5,551 nt of DNA from Solobacterium sp. (lineage in GTDB: Bacteria; Bacillota_I; Bacilli_A; Erysipelotrichales; Erysipelotrichaceae). The DNA lies in NCBI GenBank assembly GCA_016291725.1, contig JAEEYJ010000017.1:1-5551 (forward strand), in the 5' to 3' direction. The notes beneath the pieces are model-generated. The model saw nothing but the letters and a program-made list of their open reading frames with translations. It searched no databases and had not been told where the DNA came from. Shown here one piece after another: positions 1 through 4,941 of this stretch. A program made the position numbers and the translations under genes. The stretch's first letter is position 1. Each line of letters opens with the position of its first letter.

Positions 1-691
1 GGAACCGGTGGATACCTGTCCCTACAGCTTCAGTGAATTCCTCACAGAGGAAGGCAGAATGAGCTATGAAGACGATGCCTTCACCAGCCGGTGGGGCATT
101 GATGTCAGCTATGCGCAGGGTGTGATCGACTGGCAGAAGGTAAAGGATTCCGGCGTACAGTTTGCAGTGGTACGCGTCGGCTACCGCGGTTATGAAACAG
201 GACTGCTGCACGAAGACGATCAGTACGTCAATAACATGACCGGGGCGTACCAGGCAGGCATCCCCACCGGAGTATACTTCTACACCTCCGCAGTATCCGT
301 TGAAGAATCCATCGAGGAAGCAGACTTCGTGCTCAGCCGGCTGCGGGGATACTACATAGAAGGACCGGTAGCGCTGGACATGGAACAGTACAGCGCGAAT
401 GACCGGGACCTGAATCTGGGACGCCAGGAACGGACTCTCATCGCAGCAGCGTTCCTGCAGAGGATCCGCGACGCCGGCTATACACCGGTGATCTATGCGT
501 CCAGCAGCTGGTTCGAAACGGAGATCTACATGGAGGAGCTCCAGGGAATATGTTCCTTCTGGGTCGCTTCCTACAATGCGCACAGTGTCCCTTTGAACGG
601 CCAGTTCACGATGTGGCAGTATTCACCGGAAGGGTGGATTGACGGCATCTCCGTTCCGGTGGATATGAATATCCTCATGATTGCAAAGTAA
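1..691 (+). CDS. GH25 lysozyme-like muramidase, 5'-partial
   Basis: Probable cell-wall hydrolase of glycoside hydrolase family 25, which cleaves the MurNAc-GlcNAc beta-1,4 bond of peptidoglycan. Numbering from the GTG at 8 as residue 1, the domain begins at about residue 29 with GIDVSYAQG (D32). The ALDMEQ motif (D124, E126) is the DxE active-site pair on the family's central strand, and MWQYS (202-206) and VDMN (218-221) match the conserved C-terminal strands. The frame stays open to the first base of the window with no stop. The 28 residues before the domain look like the linker that follows an N-terminal signal or membrane anchor in Firmicutes GH25 proteins, so the true start is probably upstream and the GTG at 8 is not trusted. 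Residues, motif order and the roughly 200-residue domain length all fit. It stops at TAA 689-691, directly at a hairpin terminator, and converges on the M20 gene. Export and autolysin role are inferred, because the anchor lies outside the window. Confidence 0.9.
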   Translation, partial: EPVDTCPYSFSEFLTEEGRMSYEDDAFTSRWGIDVSYAQGVIDWQKVKDSGVQFAVVRVGYRGYETGLLHEDDQYVNNMTGAYQAGIPTGVYFYTSAVSVEESIEEADFVLSRLRGYYIEGPVALDMEQYSANDRDLNLGRQERTLIAAAFLQRIRDAGYTPVIYASSSWFETEIYMEELQGICSFWVASYNAHSVPLNGQFTMWQYSPEGWIDGISVPVDMNILMIAK

Positions 692-718
692 AGGCAGAGC
701 CGTTCCGCTCTGCCTTTT
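690..718. terminator. Bidirectional intrinsic terminator between convergent genes
   Basis: An 11-bp perfect stem (690-700 paired with 707-717) encloses a 6-nt loop (CGTTCC). It carries a T-run on the + strand at 715-718 and an A-run at its left edge that becomes the T-run on the - strand. It begins inside the stop codon of the GH25 gene and ends 18 nt before the stop of the M20 gene, so it can end both convergent transcripts. Confidence 0.85.
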
Positions 719-735
719 CTGTTTCTATCGCAGGA

Positions 736-2046
736 TCAGCCTTCCTTGATGCCGTAGAGAGCTTCCAGATCTGCTGCAGCGCCTTTGGCCTTCAGCAGGT
801 CTACATATTTCATGTACGGCTTGCCGGAGTTGTCCGGTCCTCTCTTCAGGAACTCAATGGCATAGGTCGAAGCACCTACAGCACCCTTGACCAGAACATC
901 TTCGTCAATGTCGAAGAAGCGGTTGTGGTGAGCAGCCCCGACACCCTTGGCATCATTCTTCATGCCGATGAAGCAGAACACGCCCGGCCACTGACGGATG
1001 TATTCAGAGAAGCTCTCGGATGCCATCCACGGCTCAGCGTAGTCGATGACGGCATCGCCCAGTTCCTCACGGATGACCTTTCTGGCGAACTGTGCGCATT
1101 CCGGATCGTTAACAACAGCGAAGCCAGGCTGGTTGAAGCTGTTGAATTCTACGTCGCAGTTGTAGGCCTCGGCTGTGTGTTCGATGATGGCTTTGAATTC
1201 GTTGTAGAACGTGATCGCTGCCTTGTCGCGGTCGAAGAAGCGGACGGAACCGGCAAAGCGGCAATCATCCGGAATCACGTTCCACGTCTTGCCGCCTTCG
1301 AAGCGGCCGATGGAGCAGGTCAACGGGGTGTACGGATCGATTCTACGCATGCGCAGACCTTCCATACCTTGATAGATGGCTGCGAACGCATCCAGCGGTG
1401 ACAGGGAGAGGTCAGGACGTGAACCATGTCCGCCGCGGCCTTTCAGTGTCACATCGAACATCATGGCACCGGCCATCATGTTGGTATCATTGGCTGCAAA
1501 CTTGCCGGTTTCCAGTGTAGAGAGCAGGTGGGTACCGTAGCAGGTTGTGATCGTCTCAGAAATTCCCTGTTCATCCATGTACTTGAAGATGTACTTGACG
1601 TTGCCGGTCATCTCTTCACCGCGCTCGAAACAGAGGTAGACAGTGCCTTCAATGTCATCCTTTCTTTCAAGCAGGACATGGGCAGCGCCCAGCAGCATCG
1701 CTATGTGTCCGTCATGTCCGCAGGCATGCATAACACCGTCATTCTTCGACTTTGTGCATCTCGGAATATCGAACAGGGCTGTGTCTGTCTCCTGGACAGG
1801 CAGGGCATCAACATCCGCTCTGAGCAGGACGGCTTTGCCGTTGTCCTTCTCCGCCGGTCCCTTGATGGTAGCGAGAATACCGCCGTGAGGAATGACCACA
1901 TGTTCAATCCCCATGCCTGTCAGTTCTTCGGAAATACGGTCAATGGTCTTGTCCTCATGATCTGACAGTTCAGGATTCTCATGGAAGTAGCGCCGCATGG
2001 AAATGATGTAGTCTTCATACTTTTTCGCTAGTTCTAAATTAGACAT
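736..2046 (-). CDS. M20 family amidohydrolase/peptidase (M20D-like)
   Basis: Probable cytoplasmic di-metal amidohydrolase of the M20D group (relatives of hippurate hydrolase, N-acyl-amino-acid amidohydrolases and IAA-amino-acid hydrolases). It would hydrolyse an N-acyl or peptide-like amide; the substrate cannot be told from sequence. In the 436-residue product the motifs come in family order: RADVDALP (76-83), MHACGHDGH (106-114, ligands C109 and H111), GEE (143-145, catalytic and ligand glutamates), H173 in YGTHLL, GHGSRP of the dimerisation domain (206-211), NVIPD (256-260), E344 in SESFS and H373/H374 in AAHHNRFFD. All expected metal ligands are present. Two oddities: ERGEE replaces the commoner QPAEE, and about 36 residues follow the usual C-terminus (from about 401). 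The start is set at ATG 2046, not the longer ATG 2097: a strong Shine-Dalgarno lies 9 nt upstream of 2046, a TATAAT box lies between the two ATGs, and the 17 extra residues do not resemble the family. It is a single-gene unit diverging from the 2168 gene. Confidence 0.92.
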   Translation of the reverse strand: MSNLELAKKYEDYIISMRRYFHENPELSDHEDKTIDRISEELTGMGIEHVVIPHGGILATIKGPAEKDNGKAVLLRADVDALPVQETDTALFDIPRCTKSKNDGVMHACGHDGHIAMLLGAAHVLLERKDDIEGTVYLCFERGEEMTGNVKYIFKYMDEQGISETITTCYGTHLLSTLETGKFAANDTNMMAGAMMFDVTLKGRGGHGSRPDLSLSPLDAFAAIYQGMEGLRMRRIDPYTPLTCSIGRFEGGKTWNVIPDDCRFAGSVRFFDRDKAAITFYNEFKAIIEHTAEAYNCDVEFNSFNQPGFAVVNDPECAQFARKVIREELGDAVIDYAEPWMASESFSEYIRQWPGVFCFIGMKNDAKGVGAAHHNRFFDIDEDVLVKGAVGASTYAIEFLKRGPDNSGKPYMKYVDLLKAKGAAADLEALYGIKEG

Positions 2047-2055
2047 GATTGCAAT

Positions 2056-2065
2056 CTCCTTTCCT
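2056..2065 (-). promoter_or_regulatory. Ribosome binding site deciding the M20 start
   Basis: On the - strand this reads AGGAAAGGAG, a strong Shine-Dalgarno, and it ends 9 nt before the ATG at 2046. It supports MSNLELAKKY as the true N-terminus rather than the in-frame ATG 51 nt upstream. Confidence 0.85.
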
Positions 2066-2067
2066 AA

Positions 2068-2097
2068 ATTATAGATGAAAACAGGTGGTCTTTTCAT
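2068..2097 (-). promoter_or_regulatory. Putative sigma-70-type promoter of the M20 gene
   Basis: On the - strand a perfect TATAAT (2073-2068) follows ATGAAA (2097-2092, 4 of 6 to TTGACA) after an 18-nt spacer. Transcription would start near 2060-2062 and leave a leader of about 15 nt that still holds the core of the Shine-Dalgarno. The alternative ATG at 2097 would lie in the -35 element, which is a second argument against it. The -35 match is modest. Confidence 0.5.
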
Positions 2098-2167
2098 AAA
2101 ATCTCACAGCATATTATGTACGTGATAATGAATGTGGTATCGTGTAGAGTAAGGGAACAGAAGAACC

Positions 2168-2563
2168 ATGGAAACCATCAAGAAACTGTTGATCGGCCTT
2201 ATTGCCGTAATTGCCGGAATCCTTGCCTATGAGCTTGCGTTCAGAGCAGCTGCGTTCGTGTACGAATTCATCGTACACATTCCTCTGATCGGCAGGGTCA
2301 TCGGCTTCCTGTTCCGCATTCTGCCGGGCGATCTGCTCATACTGGGCTTGATGGGCTGCTGCGGTGCGTTTGCGGCCTACTACGCTTCCACAGCCGTGAT
2401 CAGGCTGGGCAGGCAGGAAATCCGCTGGCCTGTACGGATGACGGCTGTCGTTCTCTGCCTGCTGTTTGTCCTGTCCCTGCTGATGAGCACGGAAGCTTCA
2501 CCCTGGGGGATTGTACGGACCATCGTATGGGGCATCGAAGCGTGGTTCATTGTGAAACCGTAA
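2168..2563 (+). CDS. Small multi-pass membrane protein of unknown function
   Basis: A 131-residue hydrophobic protein that I do not recognise. Likely membrane helices are at about 6-26 (just after the lysines at 5 and 6), 53-75 (a Gly/Ala-rich stretch containing Cys-Cys at 64-65) and 90-107, with a shorter hydrophobic segment at 115-129. Residues 27-50 are aromatic- and aliphatic-rich and could be a further re-entrant or membrane helix. Basic residues cluster between helices three and four (R79 to R90). There is no signal-peptidase site, no catalytic motif and no known transporter signature. ATG 2168 is preceded by AAGGGA (2151-2156) with a rather long 11-nt spacing. The reading frame is convincing because it is fully open, membrane-like, begins after a Shine-Dalgarno and ends 5 nt before a good terminator. 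It diverges from the M20 gene and is probably transcribed alone; its promoter is not obvious. No function is proposed. Confidence 0.75.
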   Translation: METIKKLLIGLIAVIAGILAYELAFRAAAFVYEFIVHIPLIGRVIGFLFRILPGDLLILGLMGCCGAFAAYYASTAVIRLGRQEIRWPVRMTAVVLCLLFVLSLLMSTEASPWGIVRTIVWGIEAWFIVKP

Positions 2564-2568
2564 CACAG

Positions 2569-2588
2569 GCACTCTCCGGAGTGCTTTT
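2569..2588 (+). terminator. Intrinsic terminator of the small membrane-protein gene
   Basis: A 6-bp stem (GCACTC 2569-2574 with GAGTGC 2579-2584) encloses TCCG and is followed by TTTT at 2585-2588. An outer, interrupted ACAG/CTGT pairing could lengthen the stem. It lies 5 nt after the TAA of the 2168 gene and separates it from the XRE-HD gene. Confidence 0.75.
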
Positions 2589-2590
2589 CC

Positions 2591-2633
2591 TGTACAGAAA
2601 CGAAAGCACGGCTTAATACCGTTCTGTGTACAG
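2591..2633. repeat. Paired TGTACAG motifs, possible operator
   Basis: TGTACAG occurs at 2591-2597 and again at 2627-2633, 36 bp apart. Because TGTACA is itself palindromic, the pair can also be read as an imperfect inverted repeat: TGTACA-GAAACG on the left against CGTTCTG-TGTACA on the right, with small insertions. The right copy ends 2 nt upstream of the extended -10 box of the XRE-HD gene, so a protein bound here would cover the -35 region. That position suits autoregulation by the encoded XRE domain. The left copy could instead be part of an extended terminator stem. The motif is short and its role is inferred. Confidence 0.3.
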
Positions 2634-2634
2634 C

Positions 2635-2643
2635 TGATATAGA
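2635..2643 (+). promoter_or_regulatory. Putative extended -10 promoter of the XRE-HD gene
   Basis: TGATATAGA matches the extended -10 form (TGn followed by TATAGA, 5 of 6 to TATAAT). It lies downstream of the terminator of the preceding gene and would start RNA near 2650, just before the GGGAGG Shine-Dalgarno at 2652-2657. Only a weak -35 candidate exists (TTAATA 2613-2618, 19-nt spacer). Repeated TGTACAG motifs lie just upstream. Confidence 0.4.
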
Positions 2644-2665
2644 CTGTAGTCGGGAGGCAGACATT

Positions 2666-3499
2666 ATGGAAACCGGCAAGAAGATCCGTCAGCGGCGGAA
2701 GGAACTGAATATGACGCAGGAGGAACTGGCCGGAGCGGTCTATGTCACTCCGCAGGCCATCAGCCAGTGGGAGAACGGCAGAACCCTGCCGGACATCTAC
2801 AAGATTCCTTTGATCGCGGAAGCACTGAAGATGAACAAGGCGGAGCTGATCGACGACGGGATGAGAATCCACCCCTCCTGGATCATCAGGGATCCGTTCT
2901 ACTCAGTGGACAATATGCGCCGGAAGCTGAAGGAATTCGCTCTGGCAGACGGACTGCCTGAGATGAACAGAGCCATCGACTATGCAGAAGAGAAACATGC
3001 CGGACAATACCGGAAGACCAGTGCGTATTCCCCGGAAAAAGCGCCGTACATCGTACATCCCTTCATCATGGCCTGCCATGCCCACGCACTCGGCATCCAT
3101 GACGATACCGTACTTGCGGTGATACTCCTGCACGATGTCTGTGAGGACTGCGGTATACGCCCCGATGAACTGCCGTTCTCTGGTGAGGTGCGGGAAGCTG
3201 TCCGCCTTCTGACGAAGCAGAGCGGTACAGATCCTGCAGAATACTTTGAAGGCATCCGCGGCAGCAGTACAGCATCCATCGTCAAAGCATTCGACCGCTG
3301 CAGCAATCTGTCCACCATGATGCTTTCCTTCACCATCGAAGACATCATCGAATATGTCGAAGAGACAGAGAAGTACATTCTGCCGCTTCTGGATCACATC
3401 AAGAAGGAATGCCCGCAGTACTACGACGCAGCATTCGTACTGAAATACCAGATGCTGAGCATGCTGGAGAGCGTCAAGGCAGCGGTAGTGCGTCTCTGA
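2666..3499 (+). CDS. XRE helix-turn-helix fused to RelA/SpoT-type HD hydrolase domain
   Basis: A two-domain protein of 277 residues. Residues about 3-60 form an XRE/Cro-type helix-turn-helix (MTQEELA at 16-22; recognition region VTPQAISQWENGR at 27-39; LPD at 41-43). Residues about 95-277 are an HD-superfamily domain of the RelA/SpoT/MESH1 type. Visible motifs are an H-x-x-Q-x-R region (H111, Q114, R116), YIVHP (H131), LLHDVCED (H156, D157, E160, D161) and KAFDRCSNL (D210, N214). These match the HD metal ligands, the catalytic E-D pair and the nucleotide-contacting D/N of alarmone hydrolases. The domain is about as long as a single-domain hydrolase, and no synthetase domain follows. The likely reaction is removal of pyrophosphate from (p)ppGpp or a related nucleotide, inferred from motifs only. 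ATG 2666 has GGGAGG 8 nt upstream. The acetyltransferase gene follows after 62 nt with its own promoter. The helix-turn-helix suggests DNA binding and possible autoregulation. Some other nucleotide may be the substrate. Confidence 0.88.
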   Translation: METGKKIRQRRKELNMTQEELAGAVYVTPQAISQWENGRTLPDIYKIPLIAEALKMNKAELIDDGMRIHPSWIIRDPFYSVDNMRRKLKEFALADGLPEMNRAIDYAEEKHAGQYRKTSAYSPEKAPYIVHPFIMACHAHALGIHDDTVLAVILLHDVCEDCGIRPDELPFSGEVREAVRLLTKQSGTDPAEYFEGIRGSSTASIVKAFDRCSNLSTMMLSFTIEDIIEYVEETEKYILPLLDHIKKECPQYYDAAFVLKYQMLSMLESVKAAVVRL

Positions 3500-3506
3500 T
3501 CCCCGA

Positions 3507-3535
3507 TTGAATCCTATTCCCCGTCACACTACAAT
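3507..3535 (+). promoter_or_regulatory. Putative promoter of the acetyltransferase gene
   Basis: TTGAAT (3507-3512, 4 of 6) and TACAAT (3530-3535, 5 of 6) are separated by exactly 17 nt in the short gap after the XRE-HD gene. The predicted RNA start near 3542 gives a leader of about 20 nt carrying the AAGGA site. No terminator is visible between the two genes, so read-through from the XRE-HD gene is also possible. Confidence 0.55.
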
Positions 3536-3561
3536 GAACATAGCGAAAGAAGGAAATACAC

Positions 3562-4206
3562 ATGACAGAGGAAGAAAAAATCTATGCCGGCAAGCTGTTC
3601 GATCTGACGGATCCGGAACTGCTGAAAATCAAGCACGAAACTCACGCTGCCTGCCAGCGCTACAACCAGCTGGATGAATACGATCCGGAACGGAAGGAGA
3701 TCATCCGGAACATCATGGGCAAGGTCGGGGAGAACTTCCGCTTTCAGGGTCCGATGCAGATCAACTACGGCAAGCATATGTTTGTCGGTGACAATTTCCT
3801 CGCCAACTTCAACTTCACTGCAATGGATGATGGTCCGATCTACATCGGCAACAATGTTTCCATCGGTCCGAATGTATCCCTGATGGCTACGAATCACCCG
3901 CTGATCGCTTCGGAGCGGGTAACGCACCTGAAGGACGGAAGACGGGTCGTAACGGAGTTCGCACCGGCTATTCATATTGAGGATGATGTTTGGATTGCCT
4001 GCAATGTTACCGTTATTGCCGGAGTAACCATCGGCAAGGGCGCTGTCATCGGTGCCGGCAGTGTTGTTACACGGGATATCCCGGCCGGCTGGGTGGCTGT
4101 AGGCGTCCCGGCGAAGCCGCTGTATGAAATCACGGATGAACACAGTGTACGTGATCTGATTGCAGAGGAAGACCGGGAAAAGTACAGCCACTTCTTCAAG
4201 GACTGA
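3562..4206 (+). CDS. Sugar O-acetyltransferase, maltose/galactoside acetyltransferase type
   Basis: A 214-residue left-handed beta-helix acyltransferase of the LacA/Maa/NodL group, expected to move acetyl from acetyl-CoA to a sugar hydroxyl in the cytoplasm as a trimer. Residues about 4-56 form the helical N-terminal cap typical of the group (YAGKLFDLTDPEL at 8-20; RYNQL at 33-37). Hexapeptide repeats run from about 60 to 182 (for example IGNNVS, IGPNVS, IAGVTIGKGAVIGAGSVV). ATNHP at 109-113 supplies the catalytic-type histidine H112. W144 in DDVWI and GVPAKPL (181-187) are also family hallmarks. The C-terminus has about 27 residues beyond the helix. The length is typical or slightly long (family about 185-205). 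ATG 3562 follows AAGGA with a 7-nt spacing. The natural acceptor sugar is unknown; many such enzymes act as detoxifying or general sugar acetylases. A bidirectional terminator lies downstream. Confidence 0.92.
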   Translation: MTEEEKIYAGKLFDLTDPELLKIKHETHAACQRYNQLDEYDPERKEIIRNIMGKVGENFRFQGPMQINYGKHMFVGDNFLANFNFTAMDDGPIYIGNNVSIGPNVSLMATNHPLIASERVTHLKDGRRVVTEFAPAIHIEDDVWIACNVTVIAGVTIGKGAVIGAGSVVTRDIPAGWVAVGVPAKPLYEITDEHSVRDLIAEEDREKYSHFFKD

Positions 4207-4276
4207 GGAATATCTGTGTGTTGAATCCTATGCGGACAGAAGGAAGTCAATCTGCCGGATTGAACGCAGAAACTGA

Positions 4277-4300
4277 AAAGACCGTCTGGTGACGGTCTTT
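4277..4300. terminator. Bidirectional intrinsic terminator
   Basis: A perfect 10-bp stem (4277-4286 with 4291-4300) encloses a TGGT loop. It has an A-run on the left and TTT on the right, so both strands end in U-rich RNA. It lies between the convergent acetyltransferase and yigZ genes, 9 nt past the yigZ stop. The rest of the 103-nt gap (4207-4276) holds nothing I can identify. Confidence 0.8.
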
Positions 4301-4309
4301 ATACTTTGC

Positions 4310-4909
4310 TCAAAGATCCCGGTAGGCTGTGATGGATTCCAGGAATACCGGGACAGCCTGTCCCCGGGAGATGTCCCGGATCAGATCCGGCACATTCTGG
4401 TTTTCATCCGCTTCGAATGTACTGACAGCCTCGTCCCCGTATTCTGTATGAACATTGAGAAAGGTACGGTACAGCGCACTCTCCATCGCTCCTGAAAGGG
4501 TATAGGGATACCGTACTTCCCAAAGGGAATGCTGCACTTCCACTGCCTTCGGTGCATGTACCAGTGCATCTGCGGTACATCCACCGTAGGCACGCACCAG
4601 TCCTCCGGCACCCAGCTTGATGCCCCCGAACCAGCGCACCACACAGACGCACACCTGGTCCAGACCGCTCTTCTTGATGCTCTCAAGGATGGGGATTCCG
4701 GCTGTGCCTGCCGGCTCCTTGTTGTCGTTGGAGCGCTGGATATTCCCGATGGAATAGGCTGTGCACACATGGGACGCATCCGGGAACTCCTCACGGATCA
4801 TGTCAATGTAGAACCGGGCTTTTTCCTCCGTACTGCATGGCATACAGCACGCAAGGAAACGCGACTTGTTGATGATGGTCGTCTCCCGGTATTCATCCTT
4901 CAGTATCAT
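4310..4909 (-). CDS. yigZ: YigZ/YvyE (IMPACT) family protein
   Basis: A 199-residue cytoplasmic protein of the YigZ/IMPACT family. The N-terminal UPF0029/impact-type domain covers about 17-122 with SRFLA (16-20), HVCTAYSIG (47-55), NDNKEPAGTAGIPIL (61-75) and VVRWFGGIKLGAGGLVRAYGG (90-110), the last being the family signature. The C-terminal ferredoxin-like domain covers about 135-193. Length and domain order match the family (about 200-215). Family members are linked to translation or ribosome-related control by homology to eukaryotic IMPACT, but the bacterial role is not settled. W92 stands where many members have Tyr. ATG 4909 is the only good start: the conserved N-terminus (a short lead, then the SRF motif) begins right there. 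There is no Shine-Dalgarno, and a perfect TATAAT lies 8 nt upstream, pointing to a leaderless or near-leaderless mRNA. It diverges from mutL with 32 nt between the two start codons. Confidence 0.92.
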   Translation of the reverse strand: MILKDEYRETTIINKSRFLACCMPCSTEEKARFYIDMIREEFPDASHVCTAYSIGNIQRSNDNKEPAGTAGIPILESIKKSGLDQVCVCVVRWFGGIKLGAGGLVRAYGGCTADALVHAPKAVEVQHSLWEVRYPYTLSGAMESALYRTFLNVHTEYGDEAVSTFEADENQNVPDLIRDISRGQAVPVFLESITAYRDL

Positions 4910-4917
4910 ACGCGTTC

Positions 4918-4923
4918 ATTATA
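4918..4923 (-). promoter_or_regulatory. -10 box of yigZ, 8 nt from its ATG
   Basis: On the - strand this is a perfect TATAAT. The RNA start 6-8 nt downstream would fall at 4912-4910, with an ATG at 4909, so the leader is 0-3 nt. No ribosome binding site lies between. The -35 is poor (CCCATA at 17-nt spacing). Confidence 0.55.
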
Positions 4924-4925
4924 CA

Positions 4926-4934
4926 TGGTATAAT
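4926..4934 (+). promoter_or_regulatory. Extended -10 promoter of mutL
   Basis: TGGTATAAT is a perfect extended -10 element (TGn plus TATAAT). The predicted RNA start at 4940-4942 coincides with the mutL ATG at 4942. The -35 region (TCATAC at 17-nt spacing) is poor, which the TGn element could offset. It overlaps the yigZ promoter, so polymerase can probably occupy only one at a time. Confidence 0.6.
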
Positions 4935-4941
4935 GCACTGT

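Larger units (their letters stand above)
4918..4934. repeat. 17-bp dyad holding both divergent -10 boxes
   Basis: ATTATAC (4918-4924) and GTATAAT (4928-4934) are perfect 7-bp inverted arms around ATG (4925-4927). Each arm contains the TATAAT of one divergent gene. The yigZ ATG lies 8 nt from one edge and the mutL ATG 7 nt from the other, so the whole intergenic region is nearly symmetrical about 4926. Confidence 0.8.

Noticed and set aside
925..1965. Long open frames on the + strand (925-1401 and 1426-1965).
   Set aside because: They lie wholly inside the well-supported M20 gene on the other strand, have no domain-like sequence and no ribosome binding site of note; they are antisense shadows.
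2113..2129. ATTAT-N7-ATAAT inverted repeat between the divergent M20 and membrane-protein genes, as a possible operator.
   Set aside because: The arms are only 5 bp of pure A/T and the centre is not symmetrical; such matches are common in AT-rich intergenic DNA.
3529..4191. A 220-codon open frame on the - strand opposite the acetyltransferase gene.
   Set aside because: The + strand product has complete hexapeptide repeats and catalytic motifs; the antisense frame is explained by codon bias.
3507..4231. An 11-bp direct repeat (TTGAATCCTAT) at 3507-3517 and 4221-4231 flanks the acetyltransferase gene, like a target-site duplication or attachment site.
   Set aside because: The match stops after exactly 11 bp on both sides, a few such 11-mers are expected by chance in a window this size, and no integrase, transposase or terminal repeats are present.
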